From Burkholderia sp. BCC0322 (lineage in GTDB: Bacteria > Pseudomonadota > Gammaproteobacteria > Burkholderiales > Burkholderiaceae), in NCBI RefSeq assembly GCF_902833045.1, contig NZ_CADFDU010000001.1, positions 124,001-188,000 on the forward strand: 64,000 nucleotides of DNA, read 5' to 3'. The notes under the pieces are model-generated. The model saw only the letters and a list, made by a program, of their open reading frames with translations. It did not search any database and was not told where the DNA came from. The translations under genes were made by a program, and so were the position numbers. Shown piece by piece: positions 9,363 through 18,180 of this stretch. Position 1 is the first letter of the stretch, and each line of letters opens with the position of its first letter.

Positions 9363-10862
9363 TTATACACGACCACGCGGCAAACGACAGGCCGTACGCG
9401 AAAAATCCGCATGCGGCCGATTCGTCAGGTCGCGCAGCGCATGCTCGGCCGTCGGGAACCGGAACATGAATCCGTCCTGATGCAGCCGCGCCGGCATCAC
9501 GCGCTGCCCATCCAGCAGCAGCTCGGCCATCTCGCCCATCGCGATGCGCAGCGGCGCGGCCGGCACATGCAGCCAGGCCGGGCGGTGCAGCACCTTCGAC
9601 ACGACCTGCACGAACTCGCGCTGGGTCAACGGCGCGGGCGCGACCGCGTTGTAGACGCCGTGCATGCCCGGGTTCGCCATCGCCCGCGCGATGATCCGCA
9701 GCACGTCGTCCCGATGGATCCAGCTCATCACCTGTGTGCCGTCGCCAAATCGCCCGCCCATCCCGAAGTAATGCGGCAACAGCATCGGGCGCAGCGCGCC
9801 GCCGGGGCCGAACACGACGCCCAGTCGCAGCACCACCGGGCGAACGCCGTGGCGCGCGAGCGGCTGCGCGGACTGCTCCCACTGCCGGCACAGCTCGGAC
9901 ATGAAGCCGGTGCCGGCGTTGCTGCTTTCGTCCAGTCGCTCGTCGGCAGGACGCACGCCGTAGTAACCGATCGCCGATGCCTGGATCCACGTGCGCGGCT
10001 TGACCTCGGCGGTCTCGACCCAGCGCATCAGCGATTCCGTGACGCCAACCCGGCTGGCGAGCAGCACCGCCTGCCGGCGCTTGCTCCAGCGCGCCCCGAG
10101 CACCGGCGCGCCCGCGAGGTTGATGACCGTGTCGAAACGCTCGTGAGGCAGCAGTTGTTCGACGGACGCGACGCTGCGCACGCGGCCGTGAAACAGGTAG
10201 GCCGCGCGCAGCGGATCGCGCGCCAGCAACGTGACCGCATGCCCCGCATCGAGCAGCTGGTTCACGAGGGTTTCGCCGATGAAGCCGGTCCCGCCGGTCA
10301 CGAGCACGTTCCCGGGCGGCTGCCCCGCGAACGGATTGGCGATCGGTGCGGAACGTGCGATCCGGCAGGCCGCCATCCCGTCGCGGATTCCCGATACCGT
10401 CACGCCGACGGCGAACAGGCTCAGCACCCGGCCTCGCCAGCCCGGATCGATCGCCTGCAGCGCGGTCGGCTCGTGCGCCCACGCAGCCAGTTGCATCGCG
10501 ATCATGCCGAACAGCGCGCCGCCGTTGACGGCCAGCAGCGTATGCAACACGCGCTCGGTTGCGGGCAGCTTGCGGCTCTGATCCTCGACGACGAAATCCC
10601 ACAGCGTCAGCACCACCTCGACGACGACCACCGCCGCGATTGCCGCGACCCACGCGCCGTGAAAAGCGACGTTCGCGATCGACGCGAACACGAGGCCGTA
10701 GAGCACGGAACGCACCGCGTGAATCGCCAGCTCGAGCCGCGCGCGCGGGCTGTGCGGGAGATCCTGCGTGAGTTCGTGGTGATAGAGCGTATCGAATGCG
10801 CCCATCGCGCCCTGCACGATCAGCAGGTTGAGCGCCCAGTCGAAAGCAGGCAAGGTGTTCAT
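9363..10862 (-). CDS. Membrane domain fused to TIGR01777-type NAD-dependent epimerase (SDR39U1-like)
   Basis: 499 residues. Residues about 1-165 contain several hydrophobic helices (after MNTLPAFDWALNLLIVQG). Residues about 185-480 form a TIGR01777/YfcH-type extended SDR with NAD motif TGGTGFIG, then NLAGAP, ASAIGYYG and the long C-terminal region ending LLLDGQRV. The usual YfcH protein is about 300 residues, so the N-terminal membrane part is an added domain. ATG 10862 overlaps the stop of the upstream DCC gene in an ATGA arrangement, so the two are translationally coupled. Last gene of the operon started at 13606. Confidence 0.85.
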   Translation of the reverse strand: MNTLPAFDWALNLLIVQGAMGAFDTLYHHELTQDLPHSPRARLELAIHAVRSVLYGLVFASIANVAFHGAWVAAIAAVVVVEVVLTLWDFVVEDQSRKLPATERVLHTLLAVNGGALFGMIAMQLAAWAHEPTALQAIDPGWRGRVLSLFAVGVTVSGIRDGMAACRIARSAPIANPFAGQPPGNVLVTGGTGFIGETLVNQLLDAGHAVTLLARDPLRAAYLFHGRVRSVASVEQLLPHERFDTVINLAGAPVLGARWSKRRQAVLLASRVGVTESLMRWVETAEVKPRTWIQASAIGYYGVRPADERLDESSNAGTGFMSELCRQWEQSAQPLARHGVRPVVLRLGVVFGPGGALRPMLLPHYFGMGGRFGDGTQVMSWIHRDDVLRIIARAMANPGMHGVYNAVAPAPLTQREFVQVVSKVLHRPAWLHVPAAPLRIAMGEMAELLLDGQRVMPARLHQDGFMFRFPTAEHALRDLTNRPHADFSRTACRLPRGRV

Positions 10863-11731
10863 TCGGTGTCCCTCCTCCACAGCCAGACGAGCGGCGGCAC
10901 CATCGCGACGAGTGCCGCCGCATCGATCGCCACGTGGCCCGATACATGGGCCTGCATTGAAAACAGCATGTCCTGCGGCGCCCAGATCGACAGGCCGGCC
11001 AGCAGCCATCCCCACACTTCGCGCCGGCGCAGACGGTTGCCGAGGTGGACGAGCGCCAGCATCCAGACCGACGCGCACTGCACCGTCGCGCCGATCAGCG
11101 ACATCCACCAGATCTGCTGCGCCCGCGCCGGTTCGGGCGCCGCGCCCGCCCAGAAATGCAGCTCGACGGCGCGGTGATACGCGTCCAGCCATGGCGCGCC
11201 GGCCATCCACGGAACGGCCATGCCGACGAGCAGGTGTGCGATCGCCGCGCCATACATCCAGGTCACCACGATGCGTCGCGCCGCGTCACCCGCCGCACGA
11301 TCCGCCGCGGGTTCGGCGGCACGGCCGCGACCGCTACCGCACGTCGCCCCGTCGCACGGCACGTCGGCGCGATAGCCGAGCCAGCGCGACACCGCATGCC
11401 GGTTGCGCGCGAAGCGGCGATACAGCGGCGCCAGCGCACCGCGCACGACCGGCGCGCGAAGCAGCCGGACGAGCCAGCGGCGCCCGGTCAGCGCATGGGC
11501 GGCCAGGATGCTGTCCACGCCGGTCAGCATGCGTCCGTCGGGCAGGCGCGCGTGCAGCTCGCGATTCAGCGCGGGCAGGTCGACGCCCAGCGGCGCGGGA
11601 TCGAAACCCGGCTCGGCGATATCGACGAAAGCCAGCCGCCGGCGCGCGTCGCGGGCCCCGAGACGCCTGATCTCCGCAACGCATAACGGACATCGTCCGT
11701 CGAAGTACAGCACCAGTTCACTTGAGCTCAT
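10859..11731 (-). CDS. DCC-family (DUF393) thiol-disulfide oxidoreductase with membrane C-terminus
   Basis: 290 residues. The N-terminus LVLYFDGRCPLC carries the DxxCPxC motif (C14/C17) of DUF393 (YuxK) proteins, predicted thiol-disulfide oxidoreductases. Residues about 165-285 add about four membrane helices, an unusual extension over the roughly 130-residue family norm. ATG 11731 has AAGGA upstream and is preferred over an ATG three codons earlier. Its stop overlaps the start of the epimerase fusion. The active-site cysteines probably lie on the cytoplasmic side because no signal peptide precedes them. Confidence 0.82.
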   Translation of the reverse strand: MSSSELVLYFDGRCPLCVAEIRRLGARDARRRLAFVDIAEPGFDPAPLGVDLPALNRELHARLPDGRMLTGVDSILAAHALTGRRWLVRLLRAPVVRGALAPLYRRFARNRHAVSRWLGYRADVPCDGATCGSGRGRAAEPAADRAAGDAARRIVVTWMYGAAIAHLLVGMAVPWMAGAPWLDAYHRAVELHFWAGAAPEPARAQQIWWMSLIGATVQCASVWMLALVHLGNRLRRREVWGWLLAGLSIWAPQDMLFSMQAHVSGHVAIDAAALVAMVPPLVWLWRRDTE

Positions 11732-11831
11732 GATTCGCATTCCTTCTTTTTGTCTGTCGCATGCCTCATGAATCGATCGACTGCTTTCCGTCATGCCGCA
11801 TCGCCGCTTCCGTGCAGCGGCGGCAGCGCGC

Positions 11832-12302
11832 TCACATCGGCTTGAGCACCATCAGGAAGTAGACGGTCAGCATCGCGAAGAACGCCGGATAGCCGAGCAG
11901 TTCCCAGCGCTTCGCATAGCGCCAGTACCGTTCCGGCAGTGCGGCCGCGCCGTGCGCATGGGCAAGCTTCGCCATCGCAGCCAGTTCAATCTGCAGCCAC
12001 ACGACCGGCAGCCAGCACGCGCCGGCGATCGCATACAGCACGATCGACGCGACGAGCCACGGCGTATGCCACGGCCAGCCGGCCGTGTGCGCGAGCCAGA
12101 GCCCCGATGCCGGCTGGAAGATCACGGCCGGCGTCGTGAACCACCAGTCCGCGCGCACCACGAGCCGCGACACGGCCGCGATCGCGGGCACCGAGCGCGT
12201 GCGGTTCGCGAAGAACAGGTAGAACGCGGTGCCGAACCCCGTGCCGACCAGCAGCACCGAGGAGAGGATGTGAAGCGCCTTGATGACGAGATAGGTATTC
12301 AT
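11832..12302 (-). CDS. DUF2269-family integral membrane protein
   Basis: 156 residues with four hydrophobic helices. The start MNTYLVIKALHILSSVLLVG and the motif ADWWFTTPAVIFQPASGLWL are typical of DUF2269 membrane proteins; a His in the first helix (ALHILSS) is conserved in heme or quinone-linked membrane families, but no function is established here. The start overlaps the stop of the SDR-DoxX gene (ATGA), so it is co-translated with it. Confidence 0.82.
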   Translation of the reverse strand: MNTYLVIKALHILSSVLLVGTGFGTAFYLFFANRTRSVPAIAAVSRLVVRADWWFTTPAVIFQPASGLWLAHTAGWPWHTPWLVASIVLYAIAGACWLPVVWLQIELAAMAKLAHAHGAAALPERYWRYAKRWELLGYPAFFAMLTVYFLMVLKPM

Positions 12303-13606
12303 GCTTGTTCTTCTTCTGAAAAAAGGATCAACAGGATCGCGAGAATCGGCACGTTCTTGAGCACGGGGCCGAACGGTTCGGCGAGCAGGCCCGGCATCGT
12401 GACCGCGATGACCGCCGAATACGCGACGATCAGCGCAGCTTGCGCGACCCACAGGCGGCGCGACGGCGCGACGACGGTTGCGATGCCGAACGCGAAGTCC
12501 AGCGCGCTGGCCGCGTAGAGCGCGATCAACGCAGGCAGCCCGGTCAGGTGCGCGGGCGCGAGCAGCGCGAGGCTCGCGCGCAGCGGATGGATGAACGCGC
12601 TGGCGATGGCCGTCCAGATCCACACGATCGCAAGCGCGCCGCGCAGCAGCGGACGACGCCACATCGCAAGCGCGTCGCGACGCAGCGCGGCCGATTCCGG
12701 GCCGATGAAACCGTCGATCCCGCGTGGCGGCCGGCCGAGCATCGCCGTGGCCGCTGCCGGATCGCCCGTGTTCCCGCTGCGCAGCATGGTCCACGTGTCA
12801 CGCGTGAACATTGCCCCCGGCAGCGTGCCGAGCAGCACGGCCACCGCGCCGGCCAGCGGGCCCGGCAATGCGATGCGGACGGCCGGCGGAAACCCCAGCG
12901 CGGCGCGATAGCGGGCCAGCATCTCGCGGTATTCGATTTCGTCGGCGCCGACCACGTCGATCACCGCGCGGCCGGCCGCCGGCGCATCGACGCATCGCGC
13001 GACGACTTCGGCGAGATCGTCGACGTGCACGGGACGCAGCCTCTGATGGCCCCCCGCCGGCAGCACCTGCACCGGCAGGCTCGCGAGCATCCGGAACAGC
13101 CGCGCCGACGCGCCGGCCGTGCCATAGACGAGCGCGGGACGCACGATCCGGAAGTCGATCGGCAGCGTCTGCAGGAAGCGGTCGGCTGCGTACTTGCTCG
13201 CGAAGTAGCGCGTGTCGCCACGCTCGACGCCCAGCGCCGAGATCTGGATCACGCGCCGCACGCCGGCGCGGCAGCACGCGGTGAAGAGCGCACACGGCGC
13301 GGCGCGATGCACGGCGTCGAGCGTCGCGCCGCGCCGATCGGCGAGGATGCCGACCGCATTGATCACCACGTCGACGCCCTCGAGCCGCGCGAGCCACGTG
13401 TCCGGGTCGACGTCCTGCGCGAAGTCGATCCCGACATCGGACGGACCGAGCGCATGACGCACGCCGCGCAGCACTCGGTGGCCGCCGGCTTCGAGCTGCG
13501 CGCACAGCGCCCGCCCGATGAAGCCGTTCGCGCCGCACACGAAGACGGTCATGCTGCGCGCCCCGGTGCGGCCATGCGGGCGGCTCGATGGCAAGACAGC
13601 GTCCAT
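12299..13606 (-). CDS. SDR (NmrA/epimerase-like) - DoxX-like fusion protein
   Basis: 435 residues. Residues about 17-240 are an atypical SDR with NAD(P) motif CGANGFIG and a membrane-associated complex-I 39-kDa-like layout (ISALGVERGDTRYFASKY). Residues about 310-430 form four helices of DoxX-like type. I choose ATG 13606 because AGAGG precedes it by six bases; MTVFVCG at 13552 is an alternative. First gene of the four-gene operon: a palindromic operator (13625-13650) sits 19-44 bases upstream, so it is probably repressed by the regulator at 13695. Confidence 0.83.
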   Translation of the reverse strand: MDAVLPSSRPHGRTGARSMTVFVCGANGFIGRALCAQLEAGGHRVLRGVRHALGPSDVGIDFAQDVDPDTWLARLEGVDVVINAVGILADRRGATLDAVHRAAPCALFTACCRAGVRRVIQISALGVERGDTRYFASKYAADRFLQTLPIDFRIVRPALVYGTAGASARLFRMLASLPVQVLPAGGHQRLRPVHVDDLAEVVARCVDAPAAGRAVIDVVGADEIEYREMLARYRAALGFPPAVRIALPGPLAGAVAVLLGTLPGAMFTRDTWTMLRSGNTGDPAAATAMLGRPPRGIDGFIGPESAALRRDALAMWRRPLLRGALAIVWIWTAIASAFIHPLRASLALLAPAHLTGLPALIALYAASALDFAFGIATVVAPSRRLWVAQAALIVAYSAVIAVTMPGLLAEPFGPVLKNVPILAILLILFSEEEQA

Positions 13607-13624
13607 TTTCATCCTCTATTTACA

Positions 13625-13650
13625 GTTATTTCTGTATAGACAGAAATAAC
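13625..13650. promoter_or_regulatory. Palindromic operator upstream of the SDR-DoxX operon
   Basis: GTTATTTCTGT (13625-13635) and ACAGAAATAAC (13640-13650) form a perfect 11-bp inverted repeat with spacer ATAG. A near-copy lies in front of the adjacent regulator gene (14251-14276). It sits between the regulator terminator and the SDR start, where a repressor would act. Confidence 0.85.
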
Positions 13651-13657
13651 AACCCCG

Positions 13658-13680
13658 AAAAAAGCGGGCTGGCTGCCCGC
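13658..13680 (-). terminator. Rho-independent terminator of the GbsR/MarR-type regulator gene
   Basis: On the minus strand GCGGGC (13680-13675), a 5-base loop, GCCCGC (13669-13664), then six T (13663-13658). It lies 15 bases after the regulator stop and separates the regulator transcript from the downstream operon, which then has its own promoter and operator. Confidence 0.85.
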
Positions 13681-13694
13681 ACTGCGCGTCCCGC

Positions 13695-14228
13695 TTACTT
13701 CGACGGCTTGCGCCGGACCGTCTGGCTGATCTTCGCGCCGATGCCGAGCGCCTTCATCAGCGTATCGGGCTTGAGCCGCAGCATCTCGTCCGACCAGGTC
13801 GTGAGCGTCTCGACGAACTGCAGCGTGTCGCGGATGCGCTGCTCGGTCTCGCGGCTCTCGTTCGCGATCTCCGGATTCGTCAGGCAATCGCGCAACACCG
13901 TGAGCGTCGGCTCGATCTCGCGCTGCCGCCGCCCTTCGACGATCAGCTTGAACAGTTCCCAGATGTCGGTCGACGTCTCGAAGTGATCGCGGCGATCGCC
14001 CAGCACATGCACGACCTTCGCCAGCCGCCACGCCTGCAACTCCTTCAGGCTCGTGCTGACGTTGGAGCGCGCCACGTTGAGCGTCTCCGCGATCTCGTCG
14101 GCCGCGATCGGCCGGCCGGCCAGATAGAGCAGCGCGTGGATCTGCGAGACGGTGCGGTTGACGCCCCACCGCGAGCCCATTTCGCCCCAGTGGAGAATGA
14201 ATCGTTCGACAATCGGTGTGAGTTCCAT
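13695..14228 (-). CDS. GbsR/MarR-type transcriptional regulator
   Basis: 177 residues from MELTPIVERFILHWGEMGS. The winged-helix part (about 20-85) includes GRPIAADEIAETLNVARSNV, with STSLKELQAWRL as recognition region, followed by a helical dimerisation tail. This is the GbsR subgroup of MarR-like repressors. An in-frame ATG at 14246 (MPKFHV) is an alternative start. A 26-bp palindrome ends 23 bases upstream, so the gene is likely autoregulated; the same site precedes the operon at 13606. Confidence 0.85.
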   Translation of the reverse strand: MELTPIVERFILHWGEMGSRWGVNRTVSQIHALLYLAGRPIAADEIAETLNVARSNVSTSLKELQAWRLAKVVHVLGDRRDHFETSTDIWELFKLIVEGRRQREIEPTLTVLRDCLTNPEIANESRETEQRIRDTLQFVETLTTWSDEMLRLKPDTLMKALGIGAKISQTVRRKPSK

Positions 14229-14250
14229 GACGTGAAATTTAGGCATTTCA

Positions 14251-14276
14251 GTTATTTCTGTCAAGAGAGAAATAAC
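14251..14276. promoter_or_regulatory. Palindromic operator upstream of the GbsR/MarR-type regulator
   Basis: GTTATTTCT (14251-14259) pairs with AGAAATAAC (14268-14276) in the same 26-base layout as the site at 13625-13650, with one mismatch in the inner arms. Position just before the regulator start supports autoregulation. Confidence 0.82.
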
Positions 14277-14392
14277 CAAACGACCCGCCGGGTTCCGGCC
14301 GCGCCCGCCCGCGATCTGCCGCATCCATTACAATGCGCGGGATTTTCCGAATTCAGGCCGTCCCAGCCTTTCTGACTAGAGTAGAGGTTTCC

Positions 14393-15595
14393 ATGATCAT
14401 CAAACCGCGCGTGCGTGGCTTCATCTGCGTGACGACTCATCCGGTCGGCTGCGAAGCCAACGTCAAGGAACAGATCGACTACGTGACTTCGCACGGCCCG
14501 ATCGCCAACGGCCCGAAAAAGGTGCTCGTGATCGGCGCGTCGACCGGCTACGGCCTCGCCGCCCGGATCTCGGCCGCCTTCGGTTCGGACGCGGACACGC
14601 TCGGCGTGTTCTTCGAGCGCGCCGGCAGCGAAACGAAGCCCGGCACGGCCGGCTGGTACAACAGCGCCGCGTTCGAGAAATTCGCCGCCGAAAAGGGCCT
14701 CTATGCACGCAGCATCAACGGCGACGCATTCTCCGACAAGGTCAAGCAGGTCACGATCGACACCATCAAGCAGGATCTCGGCAAGGTCGATCTCGTCGTC
14801 TACAGCCTCGCGGCACCGCGCCGCACGCATCCGAAGACCGGCGAAACCATCAGCTCGACGCTCAAGCCGATCGGCAAGACGGTCACGTTCCGCGGCCTCG
14901 ACACCGACAAGGAAGTGATCCGCGACGTCACGCTGGAGCCGGCGACGCAGGAAGAGATCGACGGCACCGTCGCCGTGATGGGCGGCGAGGACTGGCAGAT
15001 GTGGATCGACGCGCTGGATGAAGCCGGCGTGCTGGCCGACGGCGCGAAGACCACCGCGTTCACGTATCTCGGCGAGCAGATCACGCACGACATCTACTGG
15101 AACGGCTCGATCGGCGAAGCGAAGAAGGATCTCGACAAGAAGGTGCTGTCGATCCGCGACAAGCTGGCCGCGCACGGCGGCGACGCGCGCGTGTCGGTGC
15201 TGAAGGCCGTCGTCACGCAGGCCAGCTCGGCGATCCCGATGATGCCGCTGTACCTGTCGCTGCTGTTCAAGACGATGAAGGAAAACGGCACGCACGAAGG
15301 CTGCATCGAGCAGGTGTACGGCCTGTTCAAGGACAGCCTGTACGGCGCGACCCCGCACGTCGACGAAGAAGGCCGCCTGCGTGCGGACTACAAGGAACTC
15401 GATCCGCAAGTTCAGGCGAAGGTCGTCGCGCAGTGGAACCACGTGACGAACGACAATCTGTACGAGCTGACCGACTTCACCGGCTACAAGACCGAATTCC
15501 TGCGGCTGTTCGGCTTCGAGATCGCCGGCGTCGACTACGACGCGGACGTGAACCCCGACGTGAAGATCCCGGGCATCATCGACACCACCGTCTGA
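14393..15595 (+). CDS. fabV: Enoyl-[acyl-carrier-protein] reductase (NADH), FabV type
   Basis: 400 residues, normal for FabV. It reduces trans-2-enoyl-ACP/CoA in the last step of each fatty-acid elongation cycle. The NAD motif GASTGYG is at 48-54. The catalytic Tyr235 with Lys244 and Lys245 ([11 protein letters not shown], the Y-x8-K FabV signature) falls at the same numbering as the characterised Burkholderia mallei enzyme. FabV enzymes are insensitive to triclosan. The ATG at 14393 has GAGG upstream. It is divergent from the GbsR-type regulator; the palindrome at 14251-14276 could also affect it. Confidence 0.96.
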   Translation: MIIKPRVRGFICVTTHPVGCEANVKEQIDYVTSHGPIANGPKKVLVIGASTGYGLAARISAAFGSDADTLGVFFERAGSETKPGTAGWYNSAAFEKFAAEKGLYARSINGDAFSDKVKQVTIDTIKQDLGKVDLVVYSLAAPRRTHPKTGETISSTLKPIGKTVTFRGLDTDKEVIRDVTLEPATQEEIDGTVAVMGGEDWQMWIDALDEAGVLADGAKTTAFTYLGEQITHDIYWNGSIGEAKKDLDKKVLSIRDKLAAHGGDARVSVLKAVVTQASSAIPMMPLYLSLLFKTMKENGTHEGCIEQVYGLFKDSLYGATPHVDEEGRLRADYKELDPQVQAKVVAQWNHVTNDNLYELTDFTGYKTEFLRLFGFEIAGVDYDADVNPDVKIPGIIDTTV

Positions 15596-15613
15596 CGGTA
15601 CGGCCCGCCGCAC

Positions 15614-15631
15614 CCGCTGCACGCGCAGCGG
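15614..15631 (+). terminator. GC hairpin downstream of fabV
   Basis: CCGCTGC and GCAGCGG pair around a 4-base loop 18 bases after the fabV stop, with further G/C pairing outside. No T-tract follows, so intrinsic termination is uncertain. Confidence 0.45.
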
Positions 15632-15656
15632 GGGGCGGGCCCGGGATTCCGGTGCG

Positions 15657-16361
15657 TCAGCGCGGCGCCGGTTCTTCCAGATACACGCCCGACGACAGCG
15701 TGGCCTTCACCTGCCGCGTGAACTCGTCGGTCGACACTTCTTCCTCCCCCGCTTCGATCGCTTCGTACGCCTGGCGCACGACGTCGGCCGGCGTCGCCTT
15801 CGGCACGTCGAGGCCGGCCGTCAGGTCGGTATCGATGAAGCCGGCATGCAGCCCGACGACCTGCGTGTGCTGCTCGCGCAGCGAATGGCGCAGCCCGTTG
15901 GTCAGCGCCCAGGCGGCCGATTTCGACACGCCGTAGCCCGCCAGGATCGGCCGGTTCACCCAGCTCGCAACCGACAGGATGTTCAGGATCGCGCCGCCGC
16001 CATGGCCGGCAAGGATGCCCGCGAACGCGCGCGACATCGCCAGCATCCCGAACACGTTGGTTTCGAAGTGATCGCGCAACGCGTCCGGCGCACCGTCGTC
16101 GGTCAGGCTGCCGAGCCGCGCGATGCCCGCGTTGTTGATCAGCAGCGTGACGTCGCGCGCGGCATCGGCCGCCGCGGCGACGGCCGCCGGATCAGTCACG
16201 TCGAGCTTCACCGGCACCACGCCCGGCAGCGTCACGGTCGCCGGATCGCGCGCCGCCGCATAGACCTTGCGCGCCCCTCTCGCGAGCGCCTGCTTCGCGA
16301 ACTCGAGCCCGAGCCCGCGGTTCGCGCCCGTGACGAAAACGACTGCACCTTCGATCTTCAT
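15657..16361 (-). CDS. Short-chain dehydrogenase/reductase
   Basis: 234 residues, classical SDR: TGANRGLG cofactor motif at 11-18, LLINNAGIARLG, catalytic Ser region LSVASW, and YGVSK with catalytic Tyr/Lys. No Asp/Arg cue is strong enough to name NADH or NADPH, and the substrate is unknown. AAAGGAACG precedes ATG 16361. Divergent from the TetR gene at 16716; two operator-like repeats lie between them, so TetR control is likely. Confidence 0.9.
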   Translation of the reverse strand: MKIEGAVVFVTGANRGLGLEFAKQALARGARKVYAAARDPATVTLPGVVPVKLDVTDPAAVAAAADAARDVTLLINNAGIARLGSLTDDGAPDALRDHFETNVFGMLAMSRAFAGILAGHGGGAILNILSVASWVNRPILAGYGVSKSAAWALTNGLRHSLREQHTQVVGLHAGFIDTDLTAGLDVPKATPADVVRQAYEAIEAGEEEVSTDEFTRQVKATLSSGVYLEEPAPR

Positions 16362-16595
16362 GTTCGTTCCTTTCGCATGATGAATCGCATGCGCGCCGGC
16401 TCGCCGCGCGCGTGAGATCCGGTGGAAAACCAGCCTGCCATTGCGTACCGAACCTGCGTACCGAACCGTGGCGCCGCCGCCGGCAGACGGCGAACCGCCC
16501 GCTGCCCGTGACCCGGCGGCGCCAAAGACTTCGACTGAATGCCATCCGGTGTTCCGGCCGTGGCTTTGCACCCTCCGCCAAGTCGGCTACACTCG

Positions 16596-16678
16596 ATGTC
16601 AATGTCGATCACCATTGTCTTTGCGGTGCATTGTGTTCGCGCAATTCACCCATGTCAATTGCGATCACCATTGTGTTT
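16596..16678. promoter_or_regulatory. Twin operator-like repeats between the SDR and TetR genes
   Basis: Two 27-base direct repeats (16596-16622 and 16652-16678) match at 24 positions and start 56 bases apart. Each contains an imperfect palindrome, CAATG..GATC..CATTG (16600-16617) and CAATtG.GATC.CCATTG (16656-16673). The second ends 43 bases before the tetR start. This is the expected form of TetR-family operators. Confidence 0.75.
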
Positions 16679-16715
16679 TCCAATCGACGCGATCGACAAA
16701 ATAAGGGAGGGATCT

Positions 16716-17300
16716 ATGGGCGTATCGAGACAGCAGGCTGCCGAAAACCGGAGCGCGATCGTCGCGGCCGCCGAGCGGCTGTTCCGCGTGCGCGGCGTCG
16801 ACGCAGTGGGGCTCACGGAGCTGATGAAGGAAGCCGGCTTCACGCAGGGTGGCTTCTACAACCACTTCAAGTCGAAAGACGCGCTGGTCGCCGAGGTGAT
16901 GGAAAAGGCCATGCAGGACCGCGCGGATTCGCCGAACGCCGGCAGTCTCGACGCGCAGGTGGCGCAGTATCTGTCGGCCGCGCATCGCGACAACGTCGAG
17001 GCCGGATGCCCGCTGTCCGGTTTCGCGGGCGATGCGCCGCGACTGACCGATGCGGCGCGTGCGTGCTATGCGCACGGCCTCGCCAGGTATCTCGATCGGC
17101 TGGAACGGATGGTGGCCGTGGAAGGCGCGACGCCAGCGCAGACGCGTCGCGACGCGGTCGCGGCCTTCAGCCAGATGGTCGGCGCGCTCGTGCTGTCGCG
17201 CGCAATCGCCGGCACCGATCCGGTGTTGGCTGACGAGATCCTCGCCGCAGGGCGGGACACGCTCACCGCCGGGCGCGACGATCCGCTCGCGCCGGCATGA
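16716..17300 (+). CDS. TetR-family transcriptional repressor
   Basis: 194 residues. The N-terminal HTH (about 8-58; GVDAVGLTELMKEAGFTQGGFYNHFKSKD) is typical of TetR proteins of the TetR_C_16/YxaF-LmrA-like group, and the rest is a helical ligand-binding domain. AGGGAGG precedes the ATG by 7 bases. It is divergent from the SDR gene and follows two palindromic repeats, suggesting local repression relieved by a small hydrophobic or reactive compound. Confidence 0.9.
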   Translation: MGVSRQQAAENRSAIVAAAERLFRVRGVDAVGLTELMKEAGFTQGGFYNHFKSKDALVAEVMEKAMQDRADSPNAGSLDAQVAQYLSAAHRDNVEAGCPLSGFAGDAPRLTDAARACYAHGLARYLDRLERMVAVEGATPAQTRRDAVAAFSQMVGALVLSRAIAGTDPVLADEILAAGRDTLTAGRDDPLAPA

Positions 17301-17334
17301 CGGACAAGACGCCGCGCGGAGCGCCCCTGCCGCG

Positions 17335-17913
17335 CTATTCAACCGCCCGCGCGGCCTCCCACAGCGGCTGCCCGCCGAGCGCCGCATGCCACGCATCGAA
17401 ACGCGTGCGCCACGACTCGAACGGCTCCGCCAGCGGATGGCGCGGATCGTCGCTGAGCGAATACGCCATCCCTTCGATCAGCCAGCGCGGCTTGGTCGCG
17501 ACGGCCAGGTTGCCGAGTACTTCGGCCTGCCGGTGATGGATCAGCTCGTGCGCGAGAAAGTAGGTCTGCCAGCCGCGCGGTGCGACGATCACGCCGAAAT
17601 TCCCGAGCGTCAACGCCGCGCGTTGGCCCAGGCCGAATGCATCCGCACACGCCCGCGTCGAGCAGAACACGACGCGCGGCGCCTCCTGGAATGCGCCAAC
17701 GGCTGCCGCCGCGCGCGCATAGCCGTCGCGATAGAGCTGCCGCGCATCGCCGAGCTTCGCGGCATCGTCCGTGCAGATATCGGCGCTCGGGCACGACACG
17801 CCGGGGACCAGCGCGGGTGCGACGACGCGCAACGGCTTGACGAGCGCATACGCGGCAATCGGCAGCGCAACGAGCAGGCCCGTGAGGGCGAAAGCGACAT
17901 GGGAGCGTTTCAT
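17335..17913 (-). CDS. Putative secreted or membrane-anchored HExxH metallopeptidase
   Basis: 192 residues. A hydrophobic N-terminal segment (about 6-24) serves as signal or anchor. H122-E-L-I-H126 is a zincin motif, and E147 in WLIEGMAYSLSDD, 20-odd residues later, is placed like the third zinc ligand of gluzincins. Four cysteines (41, 47, 84, 89) could form disulfides outside the cytoplasm. I do not recognise a named family. The stop lies 34 bases from the convergent tetR stop. Confidence 0.65.
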   Translation of the reverse strand: MKRSHVAFALTGLLVALPIAAYALVKPLRVVAPALVPGVSCPSADICTDDAAKLGDARQLYRDGYARAAAAVGAFQEAPRVVFCSTRACADAFGLGQRAALTLGNFGVIVAPRGWQTYFLAHELIHHRQAEVLGNLAVATKPRWLIEGMAYSLSDDPRHPLAEPFESWRTRFDAWHAALGGQPLWEAARAVE

Positions 17914-18081
17914 CGAGGCGGTGGTTCCGGGGCGTACTGCTGCAGTTTTCCTGCGTGACTATAACGGACTGGCGATATCTCCGGCCCTGCCTGATTCCCG
18001 GCCAACGCCCAATTGCCGGCTTGCGCTCGCCGCATCCTTGTCCTCTACCGGCTCGCAACGGCCGCACGACAGGGACAGGAC

Positions 18082-18180
18082 ATGAACGGAAACGAACGGC
18101 TCGCCGGCATTGGCTACGGATTGCTCGCGGCGCTCATCTGGGGGCGGCTTTCGCAATCGTCACGGCCGGCATGGCCCTGA
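18082..18180 (+). pseudogene. Truncated remnant resembling the N-terminus of an EamA/DMT transporter
   Basis: An ATG with AGGGACAGG upstream opens MNGNERLAGIGYGLLAALIWG, the usual first helix of EamA-family drug/metabolite exporters (normally about 300 residues). The frame then ends at 18180. Adding one base in the G-run near 18140 would extend it hydrophobically as AAFAIVTAGMALSLVS to 18251. Nothing of the remaining nine helices is present, so this is a deletion remnant. Confidence 0.45.
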
